NCBI GenBank assembly: GCA_016874735.1
Contig: VGTI01000026.1
Span: 1-50,372, forward strand
From: Deltaproteobacteria bacterium
GTDB lineage: Bacteria; Bdellovibrionota_B; Oligoflexia; Oligoflexales; CAIYRB01
DNA: 50,372 nt
Reading direction: 5' to 3'
In this document: positions 35,700 to 43,706 of the stretch, piece by piece
Layout of the letters: each line of letters opens with the position of its first letter
How positions within the stretch are numbered: position 1 is the stretch's first letter
Program-made: the position numbers and the translations under genes
Notes under the pieces: generated by a model
Databases searched by the model: none
What the model saw: the letters and a program-made list of their open reading frames with translations, nothing else
What the model was told of the DNA's origin: nothing

Positions 35700-36500
35700 A
35701 TGGATCCAAGAGGACGGGTGTGTTCCATGACAACGAGACTGAGCGGTAAAGCTAGCGACCAAATGCGCGACACGTGTCTGCGCGTGGGGCGTCCTGATGC
35801 CGGGTTCACGCTTGTCGGTGCCATCGTCATGGTGGCGTTTCTCGGTATCTTTGCTTATGTCATCTTTGCGGTCGTTAATAACTCGATGACTGTGCGACGC
35901 ATTGTCGAGACGAGCTCGACCTACAAGGATATCGACAGTGCATTCAAGGCCGCTCTGGTAGACGAGCTCCACCGGCTGCTCAACCCGACCACAGGGACCT
36001 GTGCTGGGGCACCACTGGTGATTTCTGGGCGTGATATAGGTGGCGACGGAGCTAAGTTCAAGACCAGTAATGCAATCAGTCCTTGGCCAGCAGGTGCGCC
36101 GGCGCGGCATGTAGCAGCAATACAACGGTGCCGGAACGGTTTTCGTTCACCGCCTAGCAAGGACGACTATTACTTCTGTGTCGAATTTAGCGGCATAAAC
36201 AATAATTCGTTTGCAGCAAATTCCTTTAATGGTGCTCCGAAGGCGATGGCAGAGGTTCGGGCCAGGGTCATTTCCCTAGATAACGGGCTACCACTTGGCA
36301 GTGTGCCCTCTGCACTGTGTCCCGCTGGCGCAGTGCCCAGTCCTTTCTGCTGCGCCTATAAAAATGGGTTCCATGCAGGCCTCGAAAAATCGGGTAGCTC
36401 TAGTTTAGAAATTCAGTACTCGCTTTATTGGCAGAGTCGCGGCAAACCAATCCTGTTTAAGAGTACTAATGGGTCTTTTTATGCACCCAGCTTCAACTAA
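35700..36500 (+). CDS. Prepilin-like protein lacking Glu5 (GspK-like tip pilin)
   Basis: 266 residues from the ATG at 35700; ATG 35727 is an alternative. A leader ending in DAG precedes a hydrophobic helix, GFTLVGAIVMVAFLGIFAYV, like the N-terminus of type II/IV pilins, with Phe1, Thr2, Leu3 but Gly instead of Glu at position 5. A missing Glu5 is known from GspK and similar tip pseudopilins. The body has several Cys pairs (CCAYKNG, LCPAG). The prepilin peptidase processing site would be AG|F. It overlaps the next gene by 32 bases, so both are translated together. Confidence 0.78.
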   Translation: MDPRGRVCSMTTRLSGKASDQMRDTCLRVGRPDAGFTLVGAIVMVAFLGIFAYVIFAVVNNSMTVRRIVETSSTYKDIDSAFKAALVDELHRLLNPTTGTCAGAPLVISGRDIGGDGAKFKTSNAISPWPAGAPARHVAAIQRCRNGFRSPPSKDDYYFCVEFSGINNNSFAANSFNGAPKAMAEVRARVISLDNGLPLGSVPSALCPAGAVPSPFCCAYKNGFHAGLEKSGSSSLEIQYSLYWQSRGKPILFKSTNGSFYAPSFN

Positions 36501-37164
36501 AGACATGCGCAATGTCGCACGCACGCGTGTCTTGGCTCATGACCAATGTGGTCTGTCTATTGTCGAGATCGTTATGGCACTGGCGATACTTGGCATCGTA
36601 GCTGCGGCACTCTCCCGCGTCACTCAGGCCGTGTCTGCTAGTGCGGCTAGTGAAGAGGCGCGCCGCGGGGCCAAGCAAGAGATGGCCCAGGCGATTGCGA
36701 TGTTTACGCGCGATGTCGATAAGCTTGATTACACCCAGCTAGGTAGCGTGGTCTGCAACGGCCTTACGTGCAAAATTCCAACCAAAGACGGCGTTATCAC
36801 CTACACGACAAGTTGTATTGCTAGTCCGCCGACTCTCAGCACAGTCGATCTGCTAGCGGTGGCACCGGGCCAGTGCTTGACGGTGGCAGCCTGTCCCAAG
36901 GGCAGGATGCCAGTGCTTGACATGGCGAGGCCTGGGGATCCCGTGCGCCGCTACCCTCTCAAAGCTGCCGGCGGTTCGGGTGGTGTCACCAAGAATGCCG
37001 TGGGCGCGATGGCTTGCTTTCGGCGTCCCAACTTGACGGAAATCGCTATAAACCTAACATATTTTTATTTACAGACGAGAGAATCACCAAAAATGATCAG
37101 ACATAGTCTGACATTGCCAACCATGGCGACACCTGGGATGCAAATTATTCGTGACCATTTATAA
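36469..37164 (+). CDS. Prepilin-like minor pilin (GspJ/PilW-like)
   Basis: 231 residues. The N-terminal leader ends QCG|LSIVEIVMALAILGIVAAAL, which has the canonical Gly at -1, a hydrophobic helix and Glu at position 5, so it is a good prepilin peptidase substrate. The rest has a Cys-rich globular domain (VVCNGLTCKIP, TSC...PGQC). It overlaps the preceding pilin gene by 32 bases; an ATG at 36481 is a second possible start. Together with the previous gene and the next two, this looks like a minor-pilin block, but no pilus motor is in the window. Confidence 0.8.
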   Translation: MGLFMHPASTKDMRNVARTRVLAHDQCGLSIVEIVMALAILGIVAAALSRVTQAVSASAASEEARRGAKQEMAQAIAMFTRDVDKLDYTQLGSVVCNGLTCKIPTKDGVITYTTSCIASPPTLSTVDLLAVAPGQCLTVAACPKGRMPVLDMARPGDPVRRYPLKAAGGSGGVTKNAVGAMACFRRPNLTEIAINLTYFYLQTRESPKMIRHSLTLPTMATPGMQIIRDHL

Positions 37165-37201
37165 CAGGTGGACTCCCACCTTAGTGACTTAGGAGCTACG
37201 C

Positions 37202-38212
37202 ATGAATGACAAACGGATTCAATACGCACTGCTTGCCGTGCTGATCCTTGTAGCAGTAGTGTTTTTTGCCAAGCGTAAGCAAAGGACCGCCAAACTTAAA
37301 GAAGGTCAAGCCACCGAGAAAGTGGTGGCGGCAGGTGGTTCCAAGAAAGGCGGTAAAGGGCCGGATGTAGTACCCGTAACGGGCCCTTCGACCGAGGCTG
37401 CGATTCAGCGTGATCGTAATCTCCATGCTGCCGGATTTGTAAAAGCACCACTGAAGATTGATGACAAAGGTGCCCATCTATCGTTTCATGTTCAGATTAA
37501 GAAGACCTGTGATTGGGGGGATTTGGATCTTATCCGCGGTGAGTTGGCGGCTAATAAAGGCGCTAAAATACTCTTATCGATTGAGTCAGTGAACCCGAAC
37601 GACAGTGATTTTACTCCAGTCACAAAAGTGATCTCGTTTGATCAGTTGGCAAGTGGATTCGACCACACCTTTACCTTTCCACCGGCTAAACAAACGCGAA
37701 GTCTTGGCCTCTTTCTTTGTAGCGATTTGGGTAGTAACTCGTGCGGTGGTAAAAATATCGAAGACTTTAACGTCGCCTATAAACAGTACGCAGCCTCGCA
37801 ATCCTATCCCCTTGGCGAAAAACCACCAGTTTACCGCCCACCGCTGCGTACGTATTTCTTCCAGCATGTCCTGTTGTCACCGGATTCTGCCCAGGTCCAA
37901 TTTGCCACCAAAATGGCTGATGAAGCTTACGATAAAGCAGAAGCCGTCTTGGTGGGTGACTTGGGGGAGGGCAGTGGTGCCAAAGCCATCGTGAGTCGCG
38001 TCAAGGAACTCAACCAAAAGATAACATCACTACCCGTGCAGGCTTCGGATAACGATCTCACCCTGGTGCTATCGATGGAGGACAAGCCTGCGGTTTGTCC
38101 GGAGAGTATTCCGCCACCAGGGCAAGAGCCACCAACACCGCCCGAAGGGATGGAGGGTGTGCAGCTCCCAGGTGAGAAATATTACCGACTTCAACCTAAG
38201 CAGCCCAAATAG
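37202..38212 (+). CDS. N-terminally anchored hypothetical protein in pilin cluster
   Basis: 336 residues. AGGAGCT precedes the ATG. An N-terminal membrane helix (IQYALLAVLILVAVVFFA, residues ~6-24) is followed by a basic, Gly-rich linker and a mixed alpha/beta domain, with Cys residues in KKTCDWGDLD and SNSCGGKN. A proline-rich stretch (PPPGQEPPTPPEG) and YYRLQPKQPK end the protein. No domain recognised. Position between minor pilins and the Hint protein suggests an accessory of the same fibre or secretion system. Confidence 0.7.
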   Translation: MNDKRIQYALLAVLILVAVVFFAKRKQRTAKLKEGQATEKVVAAGGSKKGGKGPDVVPVTGPSTEAAIQRDRNLHAAGFVKAPLKIDDKGAHLSFHVQIKKTCDWGDLDLIRGELAANKGAKILLSIESVNPNDSDFTPVTKVISFDQLASGFDHTFTFPPAKQTRSLGLFLCSDLGSNSCGGKNIEDFNVAYKQYAASQSYPLGEKPPVYRPPLRTYFFQHVLLSPDSAQVQFATKMADEAYDKAEAVLVGDLGEGSGAKAIVSRVKELNQKITSLPVQASDNDLTLVLSMEDKPAVCPESIPPPGQEPPTPPEGMEGVQLPGEKYYRLQPKQPK

Positions 38213-38337
38213 GTGTCGCAAGACGTGTTTTTATGTGGCTAATTACTCTATTGGTTTTTGATGTTTATAAAAAAATCTAAAGAAAATTCAGTCGAATACC
38301 GACCACCTAAATAAGGTCATTCCGAGGAGGGCGGGCG

Positions 38338-40293
38338 ATGAAAAACACGCGTTGGCCAGGACTTGGTCGTAACGAACGAGGCAGTGGACAAGTCATGTTC
38401 TCGCTTGCCCTCGTTGCGGTGGCAGGCGGTGTGGCCGCATATATGGCAACCAATGACGAGCGCAGTATACGGCAGGCACAGATTCAGGGGGCGCGAGACG
38501 ATTCGCAGGCGGCAAATAACACCAACGTCGCAGCACTTGCGGCACTGATGCGATTTCCGAGTGATATACCTCTCGCACAGCAGGTAGCCAGCAATCCTGA
38601 CTACCTTCCAAGTGTTTATCCCGATCCCTACGTCTACGGTAGTTCTCCAGGCAACGTACGCCTAGCATCGGTGAAAAAGTCCGGTCCTGGTGCAGGTGCA
38701 CGCTGGAGCACTAATGGGCAGGGCGTCATAGCTGTCCAAGGCTTAAATAGCGGAAGGGTGAGCGACAGTGCGCTTGACGCAGTGTTTCAGTCAGGTGGGG
38801 CACTCCAGGCTACGGCTAATCAGCATGCCGACAGTAAGATCAGCCTGACGAATATCACCCCTGACGGCAATAAAATTGCCAAAATACAGGTAGCCTCTCT
38901 TGGATACACTTCCGATAGTAAACAAAATATCTACCAAGATTCGATCCAAGCTGAGCTAACCGTACCTCTGCCTCCGCCTCCGGAGGTCAAAAGTGCGGGG
39001 CAGACTGCGGTCATAGGTTGGGGGCAAAAGGCCACCATTAGCTTCCAAGGCTTTGGCCTCATGACTAGTTTTGTCGCATATCCGCTGGGTAATGAAAACG
39101 CATCCTGCAGTCTGCCGATGCCTCCTGAAGCTAATAGTATCCGCAATTCAGCGAATGGCGGTTTTTCCCTTGGATCTTGCTCGTTCGCATTTCAAAATCC
39201 CGACACGCGGTCAGGAGATCCAAACCAGGGATTCATCACCATCCTGGTGAACGCTACCGGCCCGGGCGGGAACCATCAGGGTGTAGTGCAGATTCCCGCG
39301 TACAATCCACCACGCTGTGTCTTCAATCGGACTGACGACCGGATGAGCTCGACGCAGATCCTTACCATAGGCCTCACCACAACTGGTGCGGTTAAAGGTG
39401 CTCCACAGTTGAACCTACCGATTAATACGACCGCTGATGGCTTAGCGGTTGTAGATAACGCAGGCTGGCACCCCTCTGGCACCTGGACCAACACCTGGGC
39501 AGCGGGGAGTGGACAATGGGCGGGGCAATTTGCACCTGGGGTTAATTATGGCCAGGCAACGATTTATGGCCGTGTGACTGGACCAGCCCTGCAACCTGGT
39601 ACCTGGCAGGACTGCGATAACATAGAACGTGTCAATATCGACCGATCGGTTTGTTACGAGCATGGTGACCAGACTTATCGCTACATCAATCAGTGTTACA
39701 CAACTGCCGCCGGATATTCGGTCCTGTGGACTTCTACTGGTCCAAATTACAACAAGTGTCAGGGATACTACTGGGGGTGTCGTGGGTGCTGGTGCGGTAC
39801 CACGCATTTCCGCAACATGGGGTGTTTCACTCCCGAGACGCAGATTTTGTTAGCCGATGGATCGTCTAGGCGCATTGATGAGTTGCAGGCCGGAGACCTC
39901 ATCCATAATCCATTGACTGGACGCCCTGCTAAGCTCAAGGGCATGGTTAAAGGTCCTGAAAAAGAACCCATGATTGAGTTAGGTTATGACGCTAAGGTGG
40001 TCCACGTGACCACCAAGCACCCGATGCTGACTCTCAGTGGGGTCAAAGCAGCTATGGACCTTAAACTCGGTGAAGAGGTTCTCGGTGCAGATAAGAAATT
40101 CCATCGCCTGACCGATTTACGCCGCCTACCAGTGGACCCGGAGCAGCAGGTGTACAACTTCGTGATGGATGATGCTGACGACAGCCCGTCTCACCACGTC
40201 GTTGTTGCTGATGGTATTTTGACCGGAGATCTGCAGCTGCAGCAGGAGCTTGAAAAACGTATGAAAGCGCCCAGCAAGGTTGCAAGAGATTGA
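38338..40293 (+). CDS. Pilin-like surface protein with C-terminal Hint (intein-like) domain
   Basis: 651 residues. GAGGAGG lies 7-9 bases before the ATG. A pilin-like start, ERGSGQVMFSLALVAVAGGV, is followed by a long region with a beta-sandwich look (residues ~210-420). A Cys-rich segment (CRGCWCG among others, ~440-495) leads into a Hint domain that begins at Cys496 (GCFTPETQILLADGSSRR). Block B is TTKH (Thr558 to His561) and the last block is SHHVVVADGIL (His619-His620). Cys1, the TxxH and the late His pair are those needed for N-S acyl shift and cleavage; a terminal His-Asn is absent, as in Hedgehog and BIL-B types. So the protein could cleave off its C-terminus or transfer the ectodomain to a nucleophile. 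About 30 residues follow the Hint fold. A strong terminator comes after. Confidence 0.85.
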   Translation: MKNTRWPGLGRNERGSGQVMFSLALVAVAGGVAAYMATNDERSIRQAQIQGARDDSQAANNTNVAALAALMRFPSDIPLAQQVASNPDYLPSVYPDPYVYGSSPGNVRLASVKKSGPGAGARWSTNGQGVIAVQGLNSGRVSDSALDAVFQSGGALQATANQHADSKISLTNITPDGNKIAKIQVASLGYTSDSKQNIYQDSIQAELTVPLPPPPEVKSAGQTAVIGWGQKATISFQGFGLMTSFVAYPLGNENASCSLPMPPEANSIRNSANGGFSLGSCSFAFQNPDTRSGDPNQGFITILVNATGPGGNHQGVVQIPAYNPPRCVFNRTDDRMSSTQILTIGLTTTGAVKGAPQLNLPINTTADGLAVVDNAGWHPSGTWTNTWAAGSGQWAGQFAPGVNYGQATIYGRVTGPALQPGTWQDCDNIERVNIDRSVCYEHGDQTYRYINQCYTTAAGYSVLWTSTGPNYNKCQGYYWGCRGCWCGTTHFRNMGCFTPETQILLADGSSRRIDELQAGDLIHNPLTGRPAKLKGMVKGPEKEPMIELGYDAKVVHVTTKHPMLTLSGVKAAMDLKLGEEVLGADKKFHRLTDLRRLPVDPEQQVYNFVMDDADDSPSHHVVVADGILTGDLQLQQELEKRMKAPSKVARD

Positions 40294-40323
40294 TTGTATT
40301 AAATATTTTATATTATTAAATTG

Positions 40324-40360
40324 AAATGGTTTAGTTTGTTGACAAACTAAACCATTTTTA
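40324..40360 (+). terminator. Strong intrinsic terminator after the Hint gene
   Basis: A perfect 15-base stem (AAATGGTTTAGTTTG / CAAACTAAACCATTT) with a 4-base loop is followed by TTA after a run of T. It separates the pilin/Hint block from the following lipoproteins. Confidence 0.9.
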
Positions 40361-40416
40361 TAGATATTGCCCCCGCTTGTCATAGCCTTTAACTCGATTG
40401 GCTGGGGATAATATCG

Positions 40417-41634
40417 ATGAAATCGCAACATCTTGCGCTGGTGTCTGTAACATTATTGGCAGTCAGCTGCGGCAAAATCACCACCGAACGCGAGCGCAAT
40501 CAGGCTCGTGAGATCGATAATTTACGTGGCGAGTTAGCATCCAAAGACCTCATCCTTAAATCCGCTGCCGCGGATATAGCCGACAGCAAGAAGTCTATAG
40601 CTGAGCGCGATGAGGCAGCGGTCACCCTTAAAGCTGACGTGGCAAAAAAAGACGCAGAAGTCTCAGCCCTTAGCCATGCCGTCGCGGTTGAGTCGGCTAA
40701 GGTAGCGGCAGCTGATGCACGGATTGTTGACCTGCGACGCCGCTATACGCATCACGACGAAGAGGTCGCCAAACTAACTGCCGCCTTAGACGCCCGCAGT
40801 GCCGCTCTAGCAACCGCATCAGCCGATAATACGGCTTTGGCAGCTAAAGAGGCCGAACTCAGGAAGAATTTGGAGACCGCCAAGACGGAGCGCGAAAGTG
40901 CTGCCAACGATCTGAAAAAGGCTTTAGACGAGCGATCTGCGCTTGAGAAGACTCTGGCCGACGAAAAACGTACGGCGCTACGAGTTTTTCTGGAGAATGC
41001 GGCACCTGATTTGATGTTTGGTGCCGCCGGTGCGGACGTTGCCGAGATTTTTATCAAACGTGGCGATGACTGTGCTGTGATACTCGACTTCGATCCTGAC
41101 GTTATTATAGTCCGTGCCGCGGACCGTGGAGCGCTACCGAGTATCAACGGGTACACTATCCTGTCGATGCGGGTAGGTTACCGCAAGGTGGCAATATGTC
41201 GTGACGGCAACAAAATCGAAGCTCAGGTGGAACGAGGGTCACTTTACCGCGGTTTTGGTTACGGTAGCGAGCGGGTCTTGATAAGCGGCCGCGACAGCAG
41301 CACGTGCGACAAGGCATCGAGCGATACGAGAGCTTCCGCAATTCTCGGCGACTCCCGTTACGTCATGGTGAACCCATTCCGTGGCGAGATGGACGGAATC
41401 GAAACGATTGATTTACCTGCTAACGAGAAAGTTCTGAGGCTCCATATGGGTAGTGCTTTAGTAGGGGCGCCGACCTGTGCCGAAGCTGCGCGGGGAGCAA
41501 ACGGCGGAGATCTCGTCGCTGTGGCATGCGCTGTAGCGCTGGATAAACCTGTCGATGGTTTGAGCGTAACTAAGGGGTGCTTTTCGAAAAAATCGTTCCT
41601 CGGGCGGGAAAGCACAAAGTTCACCGCTGAGTAA
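40417..41634 (+). CDS. Coiled-coil lipoprotein of unknown function
   Basis: 405 residues. The signal ends in lipobox AVSC (LALVSVTLLAVSCGK). Residues ~25-190 are a long heptad-like, Ala/Glu/Lys-rich coiled coil (for example LKADVAKKDAEVSALSHAV). The C-terminal 200 residues are a separate, mixed domain with a few Cys (ICRDGNK, CDKASS, CAEAARG). GGGGATAA lies about 9 bases before the ATG. The coiled coil could span the periplasm. It follows the strong terminator and precedes the transglutaminase-like gene by 41 bases, so both may share a promoter in 40360-40416. Confidence 0.75.
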   Translation: MKSQHLALVSVTLLAVSCGKITTERERNQAREIDNLRGELASKDLILKSAAADIADSKKSIAERDEAAVTLKADVAKKDAEVSALSHAVAVESAKVAAADARIVDLRRRYTHHDEEVAKLTAALDARSAALATASADNTALAAKEAELRKNLETAKTERESAANDLKKALDERSALEKTLADEKRTALRVFLENAAPDLMFGAAGADVAEIFIKRGDDCAVILDFDPDVIIVRAADRGALPSINGYTILSMRVGYRKVAICRDGNKIEAQVERGSLYRGFGYGSERVLISGRDSSTCDKASSDTRASAILGDSRYVMVNPFRGEMDGIETIDLPANEKVLRLHMGSALVGAPTCAEAARGANGGDLVAVACAVALDKPVDGLSVTKGCFSKKSFLGRESTKFTAE

Positions 41635-41675
41635 TGTCACTGACATTTTGACTGAAGGTTGCAAGGACTACCTAG

Positions 41676-42812
41676 ATGAAAAAAATACTGATAGCTATGT
41701 TAGCAATCATGCCAGCATGTGGACCGAAATCCGGATCTCAGTTGGCCGAGGCTTGGAACAGTGACAACGATCCCACAGTCATTTCCGGTAACGAACTTGT
41801 TACCAAGTTCAGGAAATTGCCACTGTCTGGCGAAGTCAAGATGAAAGGGTGGAGTGACTCCTATTGGCCTACCTACACGGGTGGTATCAGTGTACGTTGG
41901 CTCACCTCTGATTATGGCTACGATTTGATTCCTGAGACTACAAAGAACGCACGCCTCGAAGTACTTTCACCGGCAGAGAAGTACGATGTGCTCCTTGGTC
42001 GCTTTGATTTTCCGACGGTAGCTTCGGAGCGAGCCCGCACTGAGATTATGAAGACCGTGCCAGGATCGCCTGATTACAAGGAGGGATTTGAGATCCCAGG
42101 ATGGTATGGGCTGTGCCACGGTTGGGCGCCAGCGTCGCAAAACTTTGCTGAGCCTCAAAAACCAGTCGAAGTAGCTTTGACCAACGACAACACGGTCGTG
42201 TTCTACCCCTCTGACATCAAAGCGCTACTCATTTACTATCAACAATATAATGGCAATCGGTCGACGAAGACGGTGTTTGCCGGTGAGCGCTGTAACGAGG
42301 AGTTCAAAAAGCTCGAGGAGCGACTCGCTGCCGGTGAGATCACCAGGGCCGAGGTCGATGCGGCCAAGGAAACTCCAGAATGTCGCGACGTCAATCCCGG
42401 AATGTTGCACCTGACGCTTGCCAATGAGATCGGTAAAAAGCGGTTAGGCCTAGTTATGGACCGGACCCGCGACAGCGAAGTGTGGAATCAGCCCATTAAC
42501 AGTTACCAAAGCCGGGTGGTCGAAGAGGTCGCTGCGGCGACTCCCGGCGCGGCCGAAGGCACGGTCAAGGAACTGCTTGTCGAGACGGCTGTTTACTACA
42601 CGGTGGAGACGGAGCCGAGCACTGATCCCATTGGTGCCGTTGAGCAGGGAGCCCTCTACAAGTACTGGCTCGAACTCAATAAAAACGGCGACGTGATCGG
42701 TGGTCGCTGGGTATCCGAGGCGCGTCCTGACTTCCTCTACCGCGAGACGGCGCCGGTATTCCAAGGGTACTTTAAACGCCTCGAGCAGATTTACAAAACC
42801 TCAATAGACTAA
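41676..42812 (+). CDS. Lipoprotein of the transglutaminase elicitor family
   Basis: 378 residues with a lipobox MPAC. The central motif GWYGLCHGWAPAS followed by VFYPSDIKALLIYYQQ, TVFAGERCNEEF, CRDVNPGMLHLTLANEIG and SEVWNQPINSYQ matches my knowledge of the transglutaminase elicitor family (the fold of oomycete M81/GP42 and its Vibrio homologues). The Cys in GLCHGWAP is the likely nucleophile, with the His of MLHLTLAN and the Asp of VMDRTRD as candidate triad members. If correct the enzyme would form isopeptide links between Gln and amine, or hydrolyse such bonds, at the cell surface. Location beside a pilin-like cluster makes substrate cross-linking an idea, not a fact. A bidirectional terminator follows. 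Confidence 0.72.
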   Translation: MKKILIAMLAIMPACGPKSGSQLAEAWNSDNDPTVISGNELVTKFRKLPLSGEVKMKGWSDSYWPTYTGGISVRWLTSDYGYDLIPETTKNARLEVLSPAEKYDVLLGRFDFPTVASERARTEIMKTVPGSPDYKEGFEIPGWYGLCHGWAPASQNFAEPQKPVEVALTNDNTVVFYPSDIKALLIYYQQYNGNRSTKTVFAGERCNEEFKKLEERLAAGEITRAEVDAAKETPECRDVNPGMLHLTLANEIGKKRLGLVMDRTRDSEVWNQPINSYQSRVVEEVAAATPGAAEGTVKELLVETAVYYTVETEPSTDPIGAVEQGALYKYWLELNKNGDVIGGRWVSEARPDFLYRETAPVFQGYFKRLEQIYKTSID

Positions 42813-42842
42813 TAGTTAGAGCGTCATTTGGTGCAAAAAAAC

Positions 42843-42874
42843 AGCGGGACGACCCTGTGGGACGTCCCGCTTTT
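42843..42874. terminator. Bidirectional intrinsic terminator
   Basis: AGCGGGACG (42843-42851) pairs with CGTCCCGCT (42863-42871) and the loop can add CCC-TGT-GGG. A-run to the left and TTTT to the right serve both convergent genes. Confidence 0.88.
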
Positions 42875-42894
42875 GCTTAAAAGTTTAACGCAAC

Positions 42895-43437
42895 TTACTC
42901 GCCAAAGATGGCTGCTGCGTCTTGGCTCTGCTGCGAGCCTTCAACCGGAGCTTGCCCGCCAGTTACCGGCGCTTTGAAAGCGAAGCCACCAACGTGGTCC
43001 CAGTGCTGGCGTCCTTGTTGGTGATCCTGAGTGTTAGCGCAGGACTCGACGGTTTGGCCCTCTGGGCAATGACCGAAGTAAACATCACCCCAGTATGCAG
43101 CGAGGTTGGTGCCGCGCAGGTAGCTACCACGTAGCAGCATTTGCTTGTGGTTAGGACCGACGTCATTGAATACGACGTAGAATACCGTCCGGCCATGGTA
43201 CTTGGCCGTGAAGAACCGACTGCTGGATGCCGACCAGTTGTCGTTGGCCAAAGTGACCTCACCCTGACCGCGGGCCGGCACCGTTAGGGTTAGCTCGCGC
43301 TTAACCAGTTCACCATTGTTACTTACGTAAAAGACTTTACCTGGGGCAGCGACGCTTTCAGCCTTAGCCGTAGCAGCTAGGGTGAGAGCCAGTGCCGAAC
43401 CGAAGACCATTCCCTTGACGATGGAAGTCAAACGCAT
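42895..43437 (-). CDS. Exported protein of unknown function
   Basis: 180 residues from the ATG at 43437, with GCGAGG upstream; the longer frame to 43608 adds 57 residues before an obvious signal peptide and is rejected. The signal GMVFGSALALTLAATAKAES is typical for signal peptidase I. The mature part is beta-rich (GKVFYVSNNGELVKREL, TVFYVVFNDVGPNH) with a C-x10-C pair in FGHCPEGQTVESCAN, and ends in Gln/Ala-rich sequence. No family recognised. It converges on the transglutaminase-like gene at the terminator. Confidence 0.75.
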   Translation of the reverse strand: MRLTSIVKGMVFGSALALTLAATAKAESVAAPGKVFYVSNNGELVKRELTLTVPARGQGEVTLANDNWSASSSRFFTAKYHGRTVFYVVFNDVGPNHKQMLLRGSYLRGTNLAAYWGDVYFGHCPEGQTVESCANTQDHQQGRQHWDHVGGFAFKAPVTGGQAPVEGSQQSQDAAAIFGE

Positions 43438-43646
43438 AGTTGTAGCCTCGCTAGTAAGTGAGTCCCCCATGTCCGCGGCCCACCATGAGCGACGGTCGGA
43501 GCACTCGAAGATGACAGCACCTGATAGAAAGGCAGAGCGGTAACCCTGAGGGGGTGGGCTCTGCCTGAGGCTATATAGTCGCTCAGTTAGGACCAGAAGC
43601 CAAAGCAATTTTTGATGATGTTATCGGTTTTAAAGGAGCGGATTAC

Positions 43647-43667
43647 TTGATTTTAATGAAAAAATGA
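43647..43667 (+). CDS. Putative leader peptide 1 (MILMKK) upstream of abcF
   Basis: A TTG at 43647 lies 8 bases after an AAAGGAG site (43632-43638) and reads ATT TTA ATG AAA AAA TGA. The stop overlaps the next mini-ORF start by ATGA. No other function for such a short frame is apparent. The strong ribosome site with no other nearby gene to serve is the main support. Confidence 0.45.
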   Translation: MILMKK

Positions 43668-43690
43668 GTATGCTGGGGCACCCACTTTAG
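43664..43690 (+). CDS. Putative leader peptide 2 (MSMLGHPL)
   Basis: ATG at 43664 overlaps the first leader's stop, and its TAG (43688-43690) abuts the AAAGGTG site for the ABC-F gene. The coding bases include the first arm of the hairpin at 43676-43700. Translation through it would melt the hairpin. Confidence 0.45.
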   Translation: MSMLGHPL

Positions 43691-43706
43691 AAAGGTGCTC
43701 TTTTTC
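43676..43706 (+). promoter_or_regulatory. Terminator/attenuator-like hairpin holding the abcF ribosome site
   Basis: GGGCACC (43676-43682) pairs with GGTGCTC (43694-43700) over an 11-base loop with one G-T pair, and is followed by TTTTT and then the ATG at 43707. Either transcription stops at the T-run or the Shine-Dalgarno AAAGGTG (partly in the second arm) is masked. Leader peptide translation is a plausible switch. Confidence 0.55.

Noticed and set aside
42895-43608. Longer start for the exported gene at 42895
   Set aside because: The added N-terminus precedes an obvious signal peptide and has no ribosome site.
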